NCBI RefSeq assembly: GCF_032854445.1
Contig: NC_088300.1
Location: 2,792,001-2,852,000 of the forward strand
DNA from: Liolophura sinensis
Lineage: Eukaryota; Mollusca; Polyplacophora; Chitonida; Chitonidae
DNA: 60,000 nucleotides
Reading direction: 5' to 3'
Shown one piece after another: positions 1 through 13,400 of the stretch; within the stretch, counting starts at the first letter, position 1; each line of letters begins with the position of its first letter. The notes under the pieces were generated by a model. That model did no database searches and had not been told where the DNA came from. It saw only the letters and a list, made by a program, of their open reading frames with translations. A program made the translations under genes and the position numbers.

Positions 1-1285
1 CACAAATAATAAATCATTTCTTCTAATTAGGCCTACATTTGGATTTAGCATAACAAACATATCATGTTTTGATCCCAAAACGGCAGTTGTTTGTGTATAC
101 AGGATGTTTTAACAGGTTAAAAAAAAATTACCAGTCGTTTTAGGCAAGTTACCATACAATTAAATAATTCTGCAACCCCTGCTATCAGAACAACATGAAA
201 AGGTAAAATTGTCAGTGAGTGAGTTATTGGAATAAACCAAGTAGGCCTACCGGTTGTAGTCAATAAATGTAGGGCTTTGAACGTCATTCAGATTCGTTCC
301 TTGTGAGGAAGAGCTGAAATTATTAATTTATAGAATGTTCTGACAAATCGTAATTCTGGACAATCAGCGTGTACATACATATACATGTAGTCCTATATGT
401 AACTTCAAGAATCTCTACCGGTGTGTCCTTGCCATATTTGTTCTATTGAGATACAGCTATACAATGTAAGGACCAAAACATATTACGATATGTTGCCTTG
501 ATCTGTTGCCACATACGGCAGTGGTACAAATAATGAAGATTTTCTCTCACTAACTGAACAAATAGACCTGGTAATGACTTAGTTGCACAAAATTTTGGGA
601 AAATATCTACAATCTGACAGTATATCATAGTGTGACGTTCTGGTGCATTGCATGCTCGTTAAAGACATGTCATGAGGTGGAGCTGGGTCCTCTTTTACAG
701 ACAGAATAACTGATAGGCCCTTTGTGGGTGGGGAAGACCAATGAATTGTACTAAAAGACTATTGGTCATTAGCTACAAGAAAAATAAAAATTGAAGAAGA
801 GCAATAGACCCATTTCATAGCCCTAGGGCTCTAGTTTTATCACTTTTTATCTTTTCTCATGCAGCGTATTCCCTAATGGCATTCTAAGTCGGGAAGTGCC
901 ATATACCCTCTTGGCCTCACAGCGTGATGGTTTTTGATGGAAGTTGTCTAGCCCTTGATCAATGAGAATCTGTCTTTTTCCATTATTTTTGATATTTTGT
1001 TACGTGCCTGTTGAAAGATGGTGTTGCCCTTGGGCTCTGTCCATTTCCCTCATTCTATTACCAAACAGCAGCCGTATAAGTGAGAAATAAGTCTTTAAGT
1101 ATTGTGGTAAACATCATTGATTGAAATAAATAAGTCAATGAAAACATAGAATGTTTATTAAAACCCAGATTGTGAATAAACTTTAAGGGGTTTCAATCTA
1201 CAGAATTACAGCTAAAACTTTTGGTTGTTTTGTTTCACGCGTTACCCTTTCTGATGTGTGAAATGCTGCGTCCTGATTATTGCAG
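1..1285 (+). other. Intron sequence upstream of the first exon seen
   Basis: AT-rich non-coding sequence with no exon, RNA gene or repeat array that I can recognise. It is the 3' part of a USP34 intron, because position 1285 ends a good acceptor (TTATTGCAG) and the next exon opens in mid-protein. Confidence 0.7.
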
Positions 1286-1439
1286 ACCTTGTACCTGGCC
1301 TCAGCTCTCATTAAGTGTATCTGGAACAGTTACTCAGTGAGCCAGTGTCCTGTGTCCACTATACAGCACCAGCCCCAGGTACAGGCCCAGATGGAGGCTT
1401 ACACTGCCATAGCCAGACAGAATGAGGAGATAGAACGTG
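1286..1439 (+). CDS. USP34: USP34 exon 1 of window
   Basis: Acceptor TTGCAG, donor G|GTAAGT, ends in phase 1. It opens TLYLASALIKCIWNS, close to human TLYLASMLIKALWN about 480 residues into that protein, so the start codon is well upstream. The following intron (1440-3615) has no gene; it contains a run of 15 C at 2435-2449. Confidence 0.85.
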
Positions 1440-4400
1440 GTAAGTTATCACTAGAGGACAATACTTTCCTCCTCTCTCTTTTGGTGCTGAATGGAGTTTG
1501 GAAACCTTTCCTATCTTCCATGTGTCCTTCACCTGTGAGGTCGAATGCAATTAGCTATTGGCGAAAATCACTGAAATTGGTGTATGAAGCAAAAACTGGC
1601 TTTAAAATCCTAGTTCATGATGACTGAGGTCAACTGTTTGTGAATGCGGTATTTGTTACATTGACTATAGGGCTTGAGTAAGTTTGTTGTGAGAAAGGTG
1701 TTTAGTTGCCTCAACCTGGGATTACTGTGAAGCACTTCATTATGGAATGGAACTAATTTTTGCGGATTTTGCTGTTAATAATTTAACGCGAAAAAAAATT
1801 CCAGCAAAAAAATATCCAATATTGTAGTAGTAACAATGAAGTGAAATCTTTGCGGGGCAGAGGGGAGTTGCGCTAAGAAAGCTCGACGGGCCAGCTAAAT
1901 ATTTTAACAACAGGGAAGGGAAATTACGGTTTAAATATATACAAACTCTGGTGCTAAGGCTTGGTGGGTATAAAACAAAGTGGGAGTTCATTTGTCTTTA
2001 GTTTGATTAGTGTTCACTATGCCGGTAAAGTGAAAGAAAAGTAGATACCAGCACGTGCTGGCTTCTAATGAATGTCACGCTGATAAACTCTGTCCCATAG
2101 GCTGTGTCTCTCCTGTGGTGCAATGAGTGAGCTTGTAACAAACGGTGAAGTGTATACAACAAGGGCCGTTTGAAATCTACGGCAATGTTTGCGGTTTCTG
2201 ACCTGCTACAGAGGACGATTAAAACTGAAAACAATGCAAAACTTGCTTGATAAAGAATGAGTAACTGGTGCCGATAATGGTGAATTCATATGTTTTGTGT
2301 TGAACTGCTCAAAAGGTGACAGGTCACTTTTCCAGGTGTATAAATACTCATCAGTGGTTCAAAAAGAAGTGACTCCTGTTTGAGTACGGCTCAAGGTAGA
2401 TGTGAAAGTAATCTTCTTACGTAGTGATAATCCACCCCCCCCCCCCCCCATTGTTTTAATTTCTGATCCAGATCATGAGGATTAGTGACACCACAGGAAA
2501 CAAAGGAGGATTAAAGCCATCCATGATTATATCTGTTTGACGGGTTTATTTCACTTATGCCTACGATTTGAAAAATTAGAGTAGAAAAGTCGAAATAGAA
2601 TGAAATAGAAAGGATAAGTGGAATGGAGGGACAAGAGATTAGGATTAGCGCCTCAGGTGGCAAGTCACTTCTGGGATCAGTCAAACATGACAAAACTCAG
2701 ATATTGATAAAAATTGTATATTTATTTTTCTCAGACATAGGCATTATAATATAGTCCTAACGGAATTTGGAACAGATCAAACTTTAATATAATTATGTTA
2801 TTGAAAATCTGATATACGTGGGCTGGGATTGGTCTGGCAGAAGTCAAAACACCAATGGAAACATGTGTCCGTGTACAAAGGCATGGATATGCGTGAACTG
2901 TGGTGGGATAGAGAAAAATGTTCCGTTACAGAAAAGCTTGTCTGCTTCACATAGGTATCGTAGGCTATCCTGAGTCCCCAAAAGGGTAATTCTGTCATGG
3001 GTGCTGCTAACTTAACTAAGTTATGATGAAATCACAGAATTCTTTCTGTTCATGTACAAGAGCCTGCCAAAGGTCAACACTTTTCAGACTTGAGTGACTG
3101 CTGACAAGTGATTAGATTTCAGTGTCAGTCAGGTGATAATGGGATTATAGTATTCCACTGAGAAGTCTATGGGGTGACCTAATGCTGGACCTAATCTTGG
3201 AAAATTGTATGATTTTAAGATTTTTTTTCAGTGAAAATTAATTCCTGCAAACATGTTTTTGGATAAAATCTGTGAAAATAAATTCCAGCGAATAATAAGT
3301 ACTCCACAGTATTCAACCAGAAACCATATATCTTTAACTCTGTAATCTTGACGTCATCAGGTTTAAAAAATCAGCACTACATGATTGGTGTTAGTCTTAC
3401 ACATTTAAATGAAAAGATTGTAAATGTTTTAACATAAATGTATTTGTAATTACACCTGAGCAAAAAAAAAAAAAGGAATTTAGTGACAAGGCATATGAAT
3501 TATGAATTATATAATATCAATCTAGAGAGTTGAAAGCTTAATTCAACATATTCAGTCGTGTTTGAATATTTAGTGTTATTATGAGAATGCTTTTTGTTGG
3601 CGTTTTATGTTTCAGCTGGATTAGGAAAGGCAGGCCAGCATGAGGTGAGCAGCAGTAACAGCTCCCAGCTGAGTGAAGGGTCCAGAGAGGACGGCACCTC
3701 CAGAAAGGTCAGTTTTATAGTGGGGGAGGAGGGAAGAGGAATGATAGCACGAAGGCCTCATCAACTGTGTAGGGGTTCTGTCTGAGGGTGTAGCTTATTG
3801 CACGTCATGGTGCTGTATAGGTCAAGATCATAGCACATGAACACCCCCTCCAGGGTGTGCCCGATTATCACAGCGATGTACACTTCCAGGGTGTGGTGCA
3901 TTATCACAGTGATTTACACTTCAAGGGTGTGGCAGATTGTCACAGTGATGTGCATTTCCAGGGTGTGGTGCATTATCACAGTGATTTACACTTCAAGGTG
4001 TAGTGCATTATCACAGTGATTTACACTTCAAGGGTGTGGCAGATTGTCACAGTGATGTGCACTTCCAGGGTGTGGTGCATTATCACAGTGATTTACACTT
4101 CAAGGTGTAGTGCATTATCACAGTGATGTACACTTCAAGGGTGTAGTGCATTATCACAGTGATTTACACTTCAATGGTGTGGCAGATTATCACAGTGATG
4201 TACACTTCAAGGGTGTGACAGATTATCAAAGTGATGTGCACTTTATGGGCGTGGCCCATTGTCACAGTGATGTGCACTTCAAGGGTGTGGGGCATTAACA
4301 CAGAGATGTACACGTCAGCTTAGAGATCAAAACTGTGGCATTCCTACAAAAATACAACTGTAAGAAGTCAGCATGTGTGAAGTTGTGTTGAGAGCTTCAG

Positions 4401-7400
4401 TGGGACAGAAACAATGGTCAGTGTTAAAACAGAAGCAAACCATACTTCCTGTACATTGCACTGTATTGCAAGGGTGATTGCTTTAACATTGAGGCTGTTG
4501 GCAACAGAGTTGTGTTCTCATCATGGTGGGTGTCAGTTCCCATGAAATATACTTGTGAAGAAAGCAGCACCTAATGCTTTGTTTTGCTTGCTGATCTTTG
4601 CTGGATAGCACTAACATTAGTTATGAGTTTAGGGTGTCATAAGAGACATATCAAGATATATATGAGATAGTCTCATCACAGAATTTGTCACATTCACCAA
4701 TGATTTTTGGGCTCGTTCAGGTGAGACCATAGCCTTTCAGTCCCCCTCAACTGCTTGATAATGTGATCTAGATGGCAGGCTTTTGCTAGCACTGTTTGAA
4801 TGGCTGGTGCATTTTCCTCAGGTAATCTGCCGGCCTCACAATATGGAGGGATCGGGGGAGGCTGGGATGTGTCGAGGCCGAAAGTCTGGTGTGGCAGAAG
4901 GGGGTGAGTCTGAGGAGAGCAATCTCAGCGCTGATTCTGAGGGTAGTGCCCCTGGGGTGGGACACCACTGCGGCCTGGAGGGGGCCGTGTGTGACCAGGT
5001 ACACAGGGACCTCCATGTGGTCAGAATGGGGCGCAGACACAAACACATGGAAAAGGAGCGACACAGTGGCAGTGAAGCCAGCGAGAGTGAAGTGGAGTGT
5101 AGCGAGTCCAGTGAGGAAATAGAGACTGAGGGAGACACAGAACAGGAGTCAGCAGAGGAGCCGGCATGTATAGGGGTAGGAGTCAAGGGTCACCCTCATA
5201 TAGGTCACCGACCTGTCCTCCGTAAACATGTACATTCCAGGCAGTGTGGTCACGGTGGGGAGGAGCGAGGGGCTGGCGAGGCAGGGAAGGGCGGCGAGGA
5301 TAGCACAGAAGAGGATGGAGAAGAGTCAGACTCCGAGGAGGATGAGTTTAGAGATACGGAGGATGAGGAGATGCATCAGCACCCCAAACTTATCAACCTC
5401 AAACATGGCTGGCCCACGAAGGAGTCCGACGAAAGCTCCGAGTTTGATGAGGAAATGACAGAGGCACAGATGATGCAGGATGTGAAACTTCAGTACGCTG
5501 CGCAGCAAGCTCTGAGACATCAGCGGGCTAAGGCAGCCAGGCAAGCTCGGACAGGTCAGCTCATCAAACAGGCCCAGCTGGTGCTGCAGAGGGGGCGGGG
5601 CCAACGACGACTAGCCCCTCCCCGACGCCAAAAGGCTAGACGAGGCAAACCTCACCTGCCAGGGTCTTCAGGGGTGGAGAAGCACAGCTCTGGTCAGAAG
5701 GCTGGGAAACCCTCCCCTGATAGAGGAGAGTCTGTGGACACTGGACAGACAAGCCAGGTAATCTAACTTCTTAGTGATTGCCACATCTACATGTACATAA
5801 TGGTGTAAGATCACCATTCTAGCCTCTTATAATCTACCTGTATTACCAGTATATTGTGTACTAAATTCTTATTCAATATAAGATTCCTTATTCCAGCCCA
5901 CTGCGCATAGCTTTACTTCATTTCTGCTCATTGCTTTAACAACTTCATACCATTTACACTGCTGTCCACACAGTATCCACTGCTTATATGTTCACCTGCT
6001 TTTTTCTCTGACACTTTCCTTCAGACAATACGTCACATTGATACTCATAATGAACCATTTTTAGCCTGTAGACATGGTATACACTCTAAGAAAGGTTGTT
6101 CTTCAAGGCACCAGATTTCGTTCTTTGGCATGCTACACAGATGGAACCAAAGTTAGAACCAAATAAAGAAGCAAATGAAAATTTGTTTTTTTTTTTTTTT
6201 GGCTGCACCAAATTCCTCGACCTGCAGCTACGTGCAAACACATTCTATAGACCACTAAAGCGAATCGTCACTGACCTGCTATGTACTTTCGGCACTGTTT
6301 ATTCTTCTCAACCCACACCACCAGAAGGCCGTTAGGTTTGAACCAGAGCTACCTAACGACCGCAAGATGCTGGACACTAACACTAACAGTTAGATTTCAC
6401 ACCTTTTCTGGAGGCTTTATTGCTTACCCATGCAGTAGCAATCAGATATGTATATTACAGATATACCAACAGGCTCCATAGAGAATGAAGTATGAGAGCA
6501 AAGAACCATGATTAACGAAGATTTCTGAGAGTGTAAATAGTATATGTTGTTTCCTTGTCTGGATTATATTTGTGTCATCAGGTGAAATTTATTTAATGAA
6601 GCATGTATTTAATTCTTTGTTTTATTAAGATTCGTGGCAAATGCTTTAAATCAAGGCTGTTTAACTTCTATGATGGAAGCCAGTGGGGTAACAAAGTAAA
6701 GCTGCAGCTGATCCGAAATTGAACCTGTGACCTCAAGGGTCATGGCTTATTTGATGTTAGGTGATAACAGAAGCCATTTTTGTGCTTGGCTGTTGAAGTT
6801 GTAGCCAGAGTACTGAAGGCGTCGAGTTGAAAAGTAACTATACATCATTTGAGTTTGCGTCATTTGTTTTTGTTATTTTGCCATGCTTGCTTTCAGTCTT
6901 AAGCCCACCTGTTATTCCACTGTCTTACCTGTAATTTGGCTTACCTTGAATATGATGTTGAATCCAGTACATCATGTAACTCACCTTGATGTGGTTATTG
7001 TGTAGGACAACCCTGAGGTTGAGTCAGATGGGAATGTAGCAGGCACCAGCTCTGATCAGACCCCTGCCCCTCCCAACAACACCAAACCTGAACAGCCTGA
7101 GGTCTATGACTGTACAGAATACTTAGAGCAGGTCCGGTCTCAACGACGGCTGCACCAGCGTATACAGGGGTGAGTTACACAGCACAATTGCATGAGTGGA
7201 TACAGGGGTGAGTTACAGCGTATGGCTGCATCAGTTGATACAGTGGCGAGTTACACAGCACAATTGCATGAGTGGATACAGGGGTGAGTTACACAGCACA
7301 ATTGCATGAGTGGATACAGGGGTGAGTTACACAGTAGAGCTGCATCAGTGGATACAGTGGTGAATTACACAGTAGAGCTGCATTAGTGGATACAGAGGTG

Positions 7401-10400
7401 AGTTACTCAGTGTGGCTTGCCTTAGTGGATACAGGGGTGAGTTACACAGTATGGCTATGTTAGTGGATACAAGAATGAGTTGCACAGTATGACTGCATTA
7501 GTTGATACAGTGGTGAGTTACACATTACACCTGCATTAGTAGATATAAGGGTGAGTTACACAGTAGAGCTGCATTAGTGGATACAGGGGTGAGTTACACA
7601 GTAGAGCTGCATTAGTGGGTACAGGGGTGAGTTACACAGTACAGCTTCATTAGTGGTTACAATGGTGAGTTACACAGTACAGCTGCATTAGTGGATTCAA
7701 GGGTGAGTTACACAGTACAGCTTCATTAGGGGTTACAATGGTGAGTTACACAGTACAGCTGCATTAGTGGGTATAGAGGTGAGTTACACGGTCAGCTGCA
7801 TTAGGTGGATGGAAACCTACGACCACACGCAGGTTCCTGGAAGTGTGCTGTCATACCCTGTCATGTATGACTGGAGAAGCTGCACTTGAACTCACAGCAA
7901 CGCATTGTGTCATTGTGCTGGGCTAGCACGCTAACCACTAGGTTGTGGAAGACTCAAAAGTTACTGAGTTCAGCTGCATTAGCTAGTACAGAGGTGAGTT
8001 CCTTAGTGTTATCGCAGCACCAGTGTTTAGTTTGATTAATCTGTCTTGTGTCGAGTTGAGCTTGTTTTGCAATTTGCATGCTTTGTTTCAAAGTTACATT
8101 GTATGTGAGTTAACGACATTAGGAGTGTAAGTGTTCATGCTTGTATCTTACAGTGAATACATCGATGATATTTTGAGCCCAGACGATGGCAGTTGTAACA
8201 GTTCACGTCTCTCTGCTAAATCTGACAAGAATATGGCTGACTTTGAGGGAGAGGAGGGACTTAGTGATGAGGAACTTGCCCAGATCAATGCTCATGTCCA
8301 TTACAACTCCCAGATGCAACAACAGCTGGCCAGCATGGCGTCACTCTACCAGGGTCACATACCCCATGGTGAGAATTTCTGTTTCCACGTCCCGTTGAGT
8401 TACGTACACTTTGTTTGATCCCCTTTATGTCTGTTCATTTGCCACAGTATCATTTTTAATTTTTTTCAAAATGTAAAAATATTCATTGCAAAATCCTTGA
8501 TATGGTTGAAGGTGTAGCTGAATGATTTTAGAAAATTAATATCTGTAATTTGTAATATGAATCATATAGGGGAAACTACACCTTAAAACACCACTGAAAT
8601 TTCTTGAACAAAAATAAATAAAACTCTCATCTAATCTAACATATTTATGGATTTGTTACTGAAAGCATGGGGAGATAACTGCTGCTGTTTTGTGGTTTGC
8701 AGCTGTTTTACACCACCGGCCCCCTCAGAAGGAGACTGTGGTGGTAACTAGCTGTGATTTCAGTCTGGATGAGGTGTGCCAGCCGGGCATCACTCTCCTC
8801 TGGGACTTGGTGCAGGATGACAAGGCTGTGAGTCTTCATACTCCTCATCTACACGTTTCAAAACCAGTTGAGGTTATGCCTGGTGATTCCATTGATGCAC
8901 TGTGTTAAAATAGTCCTCGGTATTCTGGTGTTGTGATTAAGCACTATCAGAACAGGTGCTACCAGCAGTAATGAAAAGTCCCTCTCCAGCTGTAATGGGT
9001 CATTACACATAATGTCTCTACCTTGGTTTGCTCACCTGACTTGCAATTTATTCACATTATTATGTGACATGACTTTATCATGTGGTTAAGTTAAATAGAA
9101 ACTAAAGCATTTTGATTACTTCTTACCCAGTTGTTTGGGACTTTACTTTTGATGCACTTTTTTGTTTGCTTTGCAGCATTTATTACCTGACGGCCTGGCT
9201 GTTGAAGCTGAGAAAGCCCTGTGTACTTTAGTCTGTTTCTCAACTGAGCGAAGAATCAAAATGAAATTTATAGAAGCTTGCATTCAAAATGTAGCTAATA
9301 ACAGGTAAGAAGAATAACTTCCATTTTATGTTCATGGTTGTACAAACCAAGCACTATTGTCAACACTTGATTTGGCTTTCACTTTAGAAAAGGTGTCACT
9401 TTATTCCCAGTTGAATTATACTTTGCCAGAGCATTTGTTTTATATGTTCTGCGGATCTTTGAACCTGTAAATTTAAAGCGCAAGTAAATTTAACTAAAAT
9501 GTGATGGTTTACCAAAAAAAGTTTAGTTTTCATACAAATTTCTTTCATTCATAGATTTGAAAGCTCTGAGAAGTCATTTTGAGTTGCTTTTTATAAGAAT
9601 TTCCGCATGCACGCTCACAATGTCACCTTTAAAGTTTAGGATCAGAGCCTTCAGTTGTTTTTCTAGATATGGCCCTGCCAACATTGAGGATAAGGAATCC
9701 AATATTTGAACCTCATCAAATAAAGATTTATAGAAATGGTCACTGCATTTATGTTATTTCTTGTAGAGTTTCTGAAAGACACAAGGTTTTTGTTTTTATT
9801 TGGTTTTAGGTCAGTGGCGGTATCTTTACGTCTGCTTCCGAAAATCTTCAGTTCTTTCCAGCAGTACAGAAGTGGCCTGGACACCCACACCGTTACCATG
9901 TAAGTTTACACGGCTTTCTCATTCCTTTACTCTTAAATGGAGTGTAATTATTAAAACCATTGATCAATAATAACGGAGAGCTTGTTCCTACATAAAGTGA
10001 TTGTCTGGAAAGCTCAATTGACCTGGGTCGTGGATAAAACAATCTTAGCCTTTATTCTGTATATGTAATGAATCATAAAAGACTCTACATCTCCAGAAGG
10101 ACGCAGAATTGCCGTACAGGTATTGGTCTTACCTAACATCATTTTTGCTACTGTTTACAGGTGGGCAGAAAAGGAGTTCAGTATGATGCATCACTTCTTT
10201 GATAACTTGTTGCATTACACAAATGCCATAAAGAATGGAACCATACCATCTGGGGCTCTGTAAGTATTTTGCCAAACAGCATTAAAACCCATAGAACCTT
10301 CTTGCAGTTTAAAGCAGAAATTGTAAGTTTATTACGAATAGTAATTTTTTTATTTTGGAAGATAATTTGTGTTCTTCTTATTAATGTTTTGTGCATGTTG

Positions 10401-13400
10401 GTCAGTAGACTGGAACTATGTATTAATAAAGTGTTCAATACAAAATGACTTCATAGAAGAATAATTTAAGATTGACATCATTTGAACTGTGCCACTAGCA
10501 GGAAATTCTGTGTTAAAATTATTTGAAGTAAAACTAAATCTGAAGTATATATTACAGTACATTTGACCTTCACATTTGTGACCTTCATAAAGTTTTTTAA
10601 ATTTGTGTATAATTCTTCATTTTACATTTCAGATGAGATTTGTTAAGGCACCTTTGATAACCCAGGCGTTTACTCTGGGCACTATGGTTTCCTCTACCCA
10701 TAAATCTGACCACCTTGTATAAGTGAACTAAATAAATGTGATAAGCAATGTGTTGTCTCACCTGATCAGGTACAGTCATGTAGAAGAGATCCAGGTACGC
10801 CTCCTGTTCCTAACATGCGTATTCTCCTCTATTGGATCACCTGAAAACTTCAGTAAGTATAAACATCTGCGCCACCTTTACCTTTAAGCTTTTAGAAAAT
10901 CCTGATGTGTTAAACTTGGTTACAGAAGATCTCCAAAATATAGACAAACTCAAAGACAACAGAAAATAGCTCATTATATTCAGGATTACATATACCATGT
11001 GTTAAATGTGTTTTGAAATAATATAATCTAGATCAAGTGAACACACCATGGACATGGTTAGCTACAGACCCAAAATTTGTTTGTATTCTGTGTTGTTTGT
11101 GTGATTTGTTTGTGTTTGTGCAAGGCTGAGCCTGGATCAGGTGGACAGCCTGTGGACGTGTTTAGCCACAGACCCAGAGTGTGCTGATGCGTTTATGTTT
11201 GTGTTCGTACAGGGCTGAGTCTGGATCAGGTGGACACTTCAGATGTGTTTAGCCACAGACCCAAAGTGTGCTGATGTGTTTATGCTTGTGTTTGTACAGG
11301 GCTGAGTCCGGATCGGGTGGACACATTTCAGACGTGTTTAGCCACAGACCCAGAGTGTGCTGATGTGTTTGTGTTTGTACAGGGCTGAGTGTGGATCAGG
11401 TGGACACTTCAGATGTGTTTAGCCACAGACCCAGAGTGTGCTGATGTGATTATGCTTGTGTTTATACAGGGCTGAGTCTGGATCAGGTGGACACACTTCG
11501 GACGTGTTTATCCACAGACCCAGAGTGCACTGATGTGTTTATGTTTGTGTTTGTACAGGGCTGAGTCTGGATCAGGTGGACACACTGTGAACATGTTTAG
11601 CCACAGACCCAGAATATGCTGATGTGTTTATGCTTGTTTTTGTGCAGGGTTGAACCTGGATCAGGTGGACACACTTCAGAGGTGTTTAGCTACAGACCCA
11701 GAGTGTGCTTATGTGTTTATGCTTGTGTTTGTACAGGGTTGAACCTGGATCAGGTGGACACACTTCAGAGGTGTTTAGCCACAGACCCAGAGTGTGCTGA
11801 TGTGTTTATGCTTGTGTTTGTACAGGGCTGAGTCTGGATCAGGTGGACACAATTTAGAGGTGTTTAGCCACAGACCCAGAATGTTCTGATGTGTTTATGC
11901 CTGTGTTTGTACAGGGCTGAGTCTGGATCAGGTGGACACACTTCAGAGGTGTTTAGCCACAGACCCAGAATGTTCTGATGTGTTTATGCTTGTGTTTGTA
12001 CAGGGCTGAGTCTGGATCAGGTGGACACGCTGTGGACCTGTTTGGCCACAGACCCAGAATGCTCTGATGTGTTTATGCTTGTGTTTGTGCAGGGCTGAGT
12101 CTGGATCAGATGGACACGCTGTGGACCTGTTTGGCCACAGACCCAGAATGTTCTGATGTGTTTATGCTTGTGTTTGTACAGGGCTGAGTCTGGATCAGGT
12201 GGACACACCTCAGAGGTGTTTAGCCACAGACCCAGAATGTTCTGATGTGATTGTGCTTGTGTTTGTACAGGGCTGAGTCTGGATCAGGTGGACACATTGT
12301 GGACCTGTTTGGCCACAGACCCAGAATGTTCTGATGTGATTGTGCTTGTGTTTGTGCAGGGCTGAGTCTGGATCAGGTGGACACATTGTGGACCTGTTTG
12401 GCCACAGACCCAGAATGTTCTGATGTGATTGTGGTTGTGTTTTTACAGGGCTGAGTCTGGATCAGGTGGACACATTGTGGACCTGTTTGGCCACAGACCC
12501 AGAATGTTCTGATGTGATTATGCTTGTGTTTGTGCAGGGCTGAGTCTGGATCAGGTGGACACATTGTGGACCTGTTTGGCCACAGACCCAGAATGTTCTG
12601 ATGTGTTTATGCTTGTGTTTGTGCAGGGCTGAGTCTGGATCAGATGGACACATTGTGGACCTGTTTGGCCACAGACCCAGAATGTTCTGATGTGATTGTG
12701 CTTGTGTTTGTGCAGGGCTGAGTCTGGATCAGGTGGACACGCTGTGGACCTGTTTAGCCACAGACCCAGAATGTTCTGATGTGATTGTGCTTGTATTTGT
12801 GCAGGGCTGAGTCTGGATCAGGTGGACACATTGTGGACCTGTTTGGCCACAGACCCAGAATGTTCTGATGTGATTGTGCTTGTGTTTGTGCAGGGCTGAG
12901 TCTGGATCAGGTGGACACATTGTGGACCTGTTTGGCCACAGACCCAGAATGTTCTGATGTGATTATGCTTGTGTTTGTGCAGGGCTGAGTCTGGATCAGG
13001 TGGACACATTGTGGACCTGTTTGGCCACAGACCCAGAATGTTCTGATGTGTTTATGCTTGTGTTTGTGCAGGGCTGAGTCTGGATCAGGTGGACACATTG
13101 TGGACCTGTTTGGCCACAGACCCAGAATGTTCTGATGTGTTTATGCTCGTGTTTGTACAGGGCTGAGTCTGGATCAGGTGGACACATTGTGGACCTGTTT
13201 AGCCACAGACCCAGAATGTTCTGATGTGTTTATGTTTGTGTTTGTACAGAGCTGAATCTGGATCAGGTGGACACACTTCAGAGGTGTTTAGCCACAGACC
13301 CAGAGTGTGCTGATGTGATTATGCTTGTGTTTGTACAGGGTTGAACCTGGATCAGGTGGACACACTTCAGAGGTGTTTAGCCACAGACCCAGAGTGTGCT

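Noticed and set aside
4110-4298. 62-residue ORF with 12-residue repeats
   Set aside because: The 36-bp repeat unit is a multiple of three, so an open frame is automatic; no protein evidence.
12017-13187. Series of near-identical 63-residue minus-strand ORFs
   Set aside because: They are antisense reads of the 89-bp array; the shared sequence and regular spacing come from the repeat, and no start context, splice sites or family match was seen.
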